Translations under genes and position numbers: made by a program
Notes under the pieces: model-generated
Database searches by the model: none
What the model saw: the letters and a program-made list of their open reading frames with translations, nothing else
Told to the model about the DNA's origin: nothing
Assembly: GCA_020027475.1 (NCBI GenBank)
Contig: JAHRAZ010000087.1
Location: 1-35,609, forward strand
Direction: 5' to 3'
Length of the DNA stretch: 35,609 nt
From: Microthrixaceae bacterium
GTDB taxonomy: Bacteria; Actinomycetota; Acidimicrobiia; Acidimicrobiales; Microtrichaceae
Shown here: one piece after another, positions 32,963 through 35,609 of the stretch
How the letters are laid out: the number at the start of each line of letters is the position of its first letter
Numbering within the stretch: position 1 is the first letter of the stretch

Positions 32963-34366
32963 ATGGAAATGTCCTCGGCAGTAACAACAGCGCGAAGAAT
33001 CAGGGATGCGGAGGTGAGCGCCACGGAGGTCCTCGAAGAACACCTGGCCACCGTCGATCGACTGAATCCACAGATCAACGCTGTCTGCTTCCGCGACGAT
33101 GATGACGCCAGGGCCGCTGCCCGCGAAATCGACGATGAGATCGCCGCCGGTCGCACAGACGGACTCGGGCCGTTCGCTGGGGTACCGATGCTCATCAAGG
33201 ACCTGAATCACGTCAAGGGTTGGCCCACCACATATGGTTCCCGGGCGGTGTCGGAAGATCCGCAGCCCGCAGACAACCGGCCGGTGGCATTGCTGCGCGA
33301 GGCCGGTTTCGTCTTCACTGGAAAGACCGCGACCCCCGAGTTCGGATCGGTTCCCGTAACTGAGTCCCTCAGGCTCGGAGAAACCCGTAACCCCTGGAAC
33401 ACCGATCACACTCCCGGTGGATCCTCAGGCGGCGCAGGAGCTGCGGTGGCTGCCGGCATGGTCCCGGCTGCGCACGGATCAGATGGCGGTGGATCCATCC
33501 GGATACCATCTTCCTGCAACGGACTGGTGGGAATGAAACCGAGTCGCCACCGCGTGATCAACGACTCCTACAACATGGGCTGAGTTTCCAGTCAGGGAAT
33601 CCTGACCAGGGATGTGGCCGACACCGCAGCCATCCTCGATGTGATGTCAGTGCCTGACCGCGCGGCGTGGGCCATTGCACCACAACTGGACCGACCACTG
33701 GCCGAAGAGGTCGGAGCGCCCCAGGCTTCGCTGCGCATCCGGATGAGCTTCGACTCCATCCTCGGTTCCGAAGTGACGGATGAGTGCCGGGAAGCGACAC
33801 AAATTGCTGCCGCTGCGCTCGAGGACCTCGGCCATACCGTTGACACCGAACCACTCGTAACCCCGGACCCGGCTCTGGTACCGGCGTTCCTGACCACCTG
33901 GTCGGCGATCACCGCTGGCACGCCGCTCGACGTGGACCTTCTGGAACCGCACAACAAGGCAGCCCGCCTGGACGCTGAAGCCACCAGCGCCATCATCTAC
34001 GCCGAGGGACTACTTGAACTACAGCGAACCTCTCGCGCTTACGTGGCCCAGTTCGGATCCGACTTCGATCTGCTTCTGAGTCCGACTCTCGCGATAGAAC
34101 CACCGAAGGTCGGATGGCTCTTCGCCGACCCGGATCAGGATCCGCGCACGCCCCTGGCAATGGCAACACCCATGGCGGCGTTCACTGCCCTGTACAACGT
34201 CACCGGTCAGCCGGCGATCTCACTGCCCGTTCATCAGAGCGCTTCTGGTCTGCCGGTTGGAGTTCAATTGGCCGGCTCGCCCTTTGACGAAGTCACGCTG
34301 ATCCGCGTTGCTTCGCAACTGGAAGAAGTGTTCGGCTGGCAGAACAAGACTGCTCCACTTCACTGA
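32963..34366 (+). pseudogene. Amidase-signature-family hydrolase with an in-frame TGA
   Basis: A 467-codon frame encoding a complete amidase-signature enzyme (Ser-cisSer-Lys hydrolase of amides) except for one TGA at 33581-33583 (codon 207). The catalytic residues lie before the stop: Lys in PMLIKDL (about 75), cis-Ser in TPGGSSGG (about 153) and Ser in DGGGSIRIP (about 177). After the stop the same frame continues with homologous sequence (VSSQGILTRDVADTAAILDV), where the family has GVLTRTVRDTA, through to PAISLPVHQSASGLPVGVQL. The stop replaces a variable position before the conserved block, and TGG (Trp) to TGA is one change. As written the product loses its second half. The promoter and remaining frame look intact, implying recent loss or a sequence error. 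Confidence 0.85.
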
Positions 34367-34371
34367 TCGAC

Positions 34372-35609
34372 TCAGTCGGCCCAGCGGCCGAGGGAGTCCC
34401 GCAGGCAAGCGTCCAGATTCCGATGAGAGAAGCTGAAGCCAGACTCCTCCAGACGGTGTGGAAGCACGTTTTGTCCCTCGAGAATCAATGAGCGGCCCAT
34501 TTCGCCAAACGCCAGGCTCACCACAGGCGATGGCAGCGGAACCACCGCAGGACGCCTGAGAACCCGACCCAGGGATTTGGCGAAATGGCGCTGGGTAACC
34601 GGTTCCGGGGCAGTGAGGTTGTACGCACCCGAACAGGAGTGATTCATCAGCAGATGATGGATCGCGTGTATCTCATCGTCCAGGGAGATCCACGACTGGT
34701 ACTGCTCTCCACCCCCCGCCGGTCCACCCAAACCGAGCTTGGCCGGCAAGAGCAGCTTGGCCAGTGCTCCTCCCATGGGTGTGGTGACTATCCCCGATCG
34801 CACCAAGACCACTCGAATACCAGCCTCACTGGCCTCTTGCGTGGCGGTTTCCCAGTCCGCACAGAGGTCAGCCAGATACCCCGATCCGGGCGCAGAATCC
34901 TCCGTCAGGAGCTCCGCGCCGCGGTTGCCGTACCAGCCGACAGCGGATGCACTGACCAATACCTCCGGCGGAGCATCACAGCGCGCCAGTGCAGCACACA
35001 GCGCTTGGGTTGGGCCGACACGGCTGTCGCGGATTTCCTTCTTCCGAGCCGCGCTCCAGCGACGATCACCGATACCGGCACCTGCGAGATGAACGACCGC
35101 ATCGAAGCCCTCGAAGGACCCGCTCAGGACCTCCCCGGTGCGGTCATTCCAGACCACGCTGCCAGCAATATCACCATCCGTGATATCGGCGGATCCCCCG
35201 ATAGCCGAGTCTGCGCTGGAGCGCCTCAGAGTCAGGACGTCATGCCCAGCGGCAAGCAGGAAGGCACGAAGCTGTGAGCCCACAAGGCCACTGGCGCCAG
35301 ATAGCAGGACTCGCATTCTCGGGGACTCAGCGGTCTCCGAAATCCGATTCAGATCCCGTTCGGTTCGAACGGTGCGAAATCGGAACATTTTCCGCAGTCG
35401 TCGGTTCACGGTCCAAGGGGCCGAAATCCGCGACACCACGTGCAACGGCAGCCTCCAATCCACCTCGTCGCGCACGATGCTGGTGTCATTGGGGTCGGGC
35501 TCGAATACGTGGCGGTGATCCCAGTAGGCCATCGGTCCTCTCACCATGAGGTCTGAGAACTCATGGTGAGGAACCACGTCATGGTGAACGGCTTCCCACC
35601 GCAGCCGAA
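34372..35609 (-). CDS. SRPBCC domain fused to TIGR01777 epimerase (YfcH-like), N-terminus cut by right edge
   Basis: The frame is open through the right edge (RLRWEAVHHDVVPHHEFSDL reads in from it), giving at least 412 residues with the start outside the window. The first ~100 visible residues are the end of an SRPBCC (START-like) domain: MAYWDHRHVFEPDPNDTSIV..DEVDWRLPL. A Rossmann domain follows, with MRVLLSGASGLVGSQLRAFL, VVHLAGAGIGDRRWS, the SASAVGWYG segment and a TIGR01777-type end (PHRLEESGFSFSHRNLDACL). This is the SDR-like nucleotide-sugar-epimerase family typified by YfcH, whose substrate is unknown; SRPBCC-epimerase fusions are common in actinobacteria. Converges on the amidase with a 5-bp gap. 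Confidence 0.9.
   Translation of the reverse strand, partial: RLRWEAVHHDVVPHHEFSDLMVRGPMAYWDHRHVFEPDPNDTSIVRDEVDWRLPLHVVSRISAPWTVNRRLRKMFRFRTVRTERDLNRISETAESPRMRVLLSGASGLVGSQLRAFLLAAGHDVLTLRRSSADSAIGGSADITDGDIAGSVVWNDRTGEVLSGSFEGFDAVVHLAGAGIGDRRWSAARKKEIRDSRVGPTQALCAALARCDAPPEVLVSASAVGWYGNRGAELLTEDSAPGSGYLADLCADWETATQEASEAGIRVVLVRSGIVTTPMGGALAKLLLPAKLGLGGPAGGGEQYQSWISLDDEIHAIHHLLMNHSCSGAYNLTAPEPVTQRHFAKSLGRVLRRPAVVPLPSPVVSLAFGEMGRSLILEGQNVLPHRLEESGFSFSHRNLDACLRDSLGRWAD
35540..35570. repeat. 11-bp perfect inverted repeat inside the epimerase gene
   Basis: CTCACCATGAG (35540-35550), 9-nt spacer, CTCATGGTGAG (35560-35570), in the coding sequence of the SRPBCC part. No evident role. Confidence 0.6.

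Noticed and set aside
33581-33583. Selenocysteine or Trp recoding of TGA in the amidase
   Set aside because: There is no reason for selenocysteine in this family, no evident SECIS-like hairpin was seen downstream, and many other genes here end at TGA.

Overview
This is a GC-rich (roughly 60-65% GC by eye), densely packed chromosomal segment. It most resembles a free-living, probably aquatic Actinomycetota, and class Acidimicrobiia is my best guess. The support is a short ORF matching the actinobacterial ribosomal protein bL37 (6370-6459), two acyl-CoA dehydrogenases and a soluble P450 of actinobacterial style, and a TANNNT box 5-9 nt upstream of many start codons, which is the signature of actinobacterial leaderless transcripts. 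The lineage is inference. I see no insertion sequence, prophage, CRISPR array, tRNA or rRNA.

Layout. (1) 1-3158: an edge-truncated membrane protein diverges from a PAP2 phosphatase; on the minus strand ychF, a DUF192 protein and rsmI form an operon. (2) 3277-6294: a P450, a TetR regulator and a PHP-domain protein form a tight operon. A 35-bp inverted repeat overlaps the predicted -10 box and start codon of the P450 and is the likely operator. (3) 6355-13166: bL37, a glyoxalase-fold protein, two acyl-CoA dehydrogenases, an unknown protein, a K+ channel with RCK domains and a GYF_2 protein. (4) 13196-17030: a secreted depolymerase-type esterase diverges from an SBBP-repeat lipoprotein, followed by an AlkZ/YcaQ-fold protein lacking the expected catalytic glutamines. 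(5) 17104-21210: a bacterioferritin-associated ferredoxin that has lost a ligand cysteine, a doubly frameshifted bacterioferritin, an ATP-grasp ligase, and a CopC-CopD fusion with a YtkA-like partner. (6) 21377-29330: a crotonase, an uncharacterised lipoprotein/secreted-protein pair, a four-PAS GGDEF-EAL protein, a GH3 lipoprotein and a two-CBS protein. (7) 29372-35609: leuA behind a transcription attenuator with a leucine-rich leader peptide, a membrane diguanylate cyclase whose start overlaps that leader, an amidase broken by an in-frame TGA, and an SRPBCC-epimerase fusion running off the right edge.

Most notable: the leuA leader peptide (13 residues, four consecutive Leu codons) has a -35/-10 pair placed so that transcription should start at its first codon. 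The P450 operator is a second strong regulatory signal. Three genes in the window (bfd, bfr, amidase) carry changes that look like recent inactivation or sequence error, and the sequence alone cannot separate these two.
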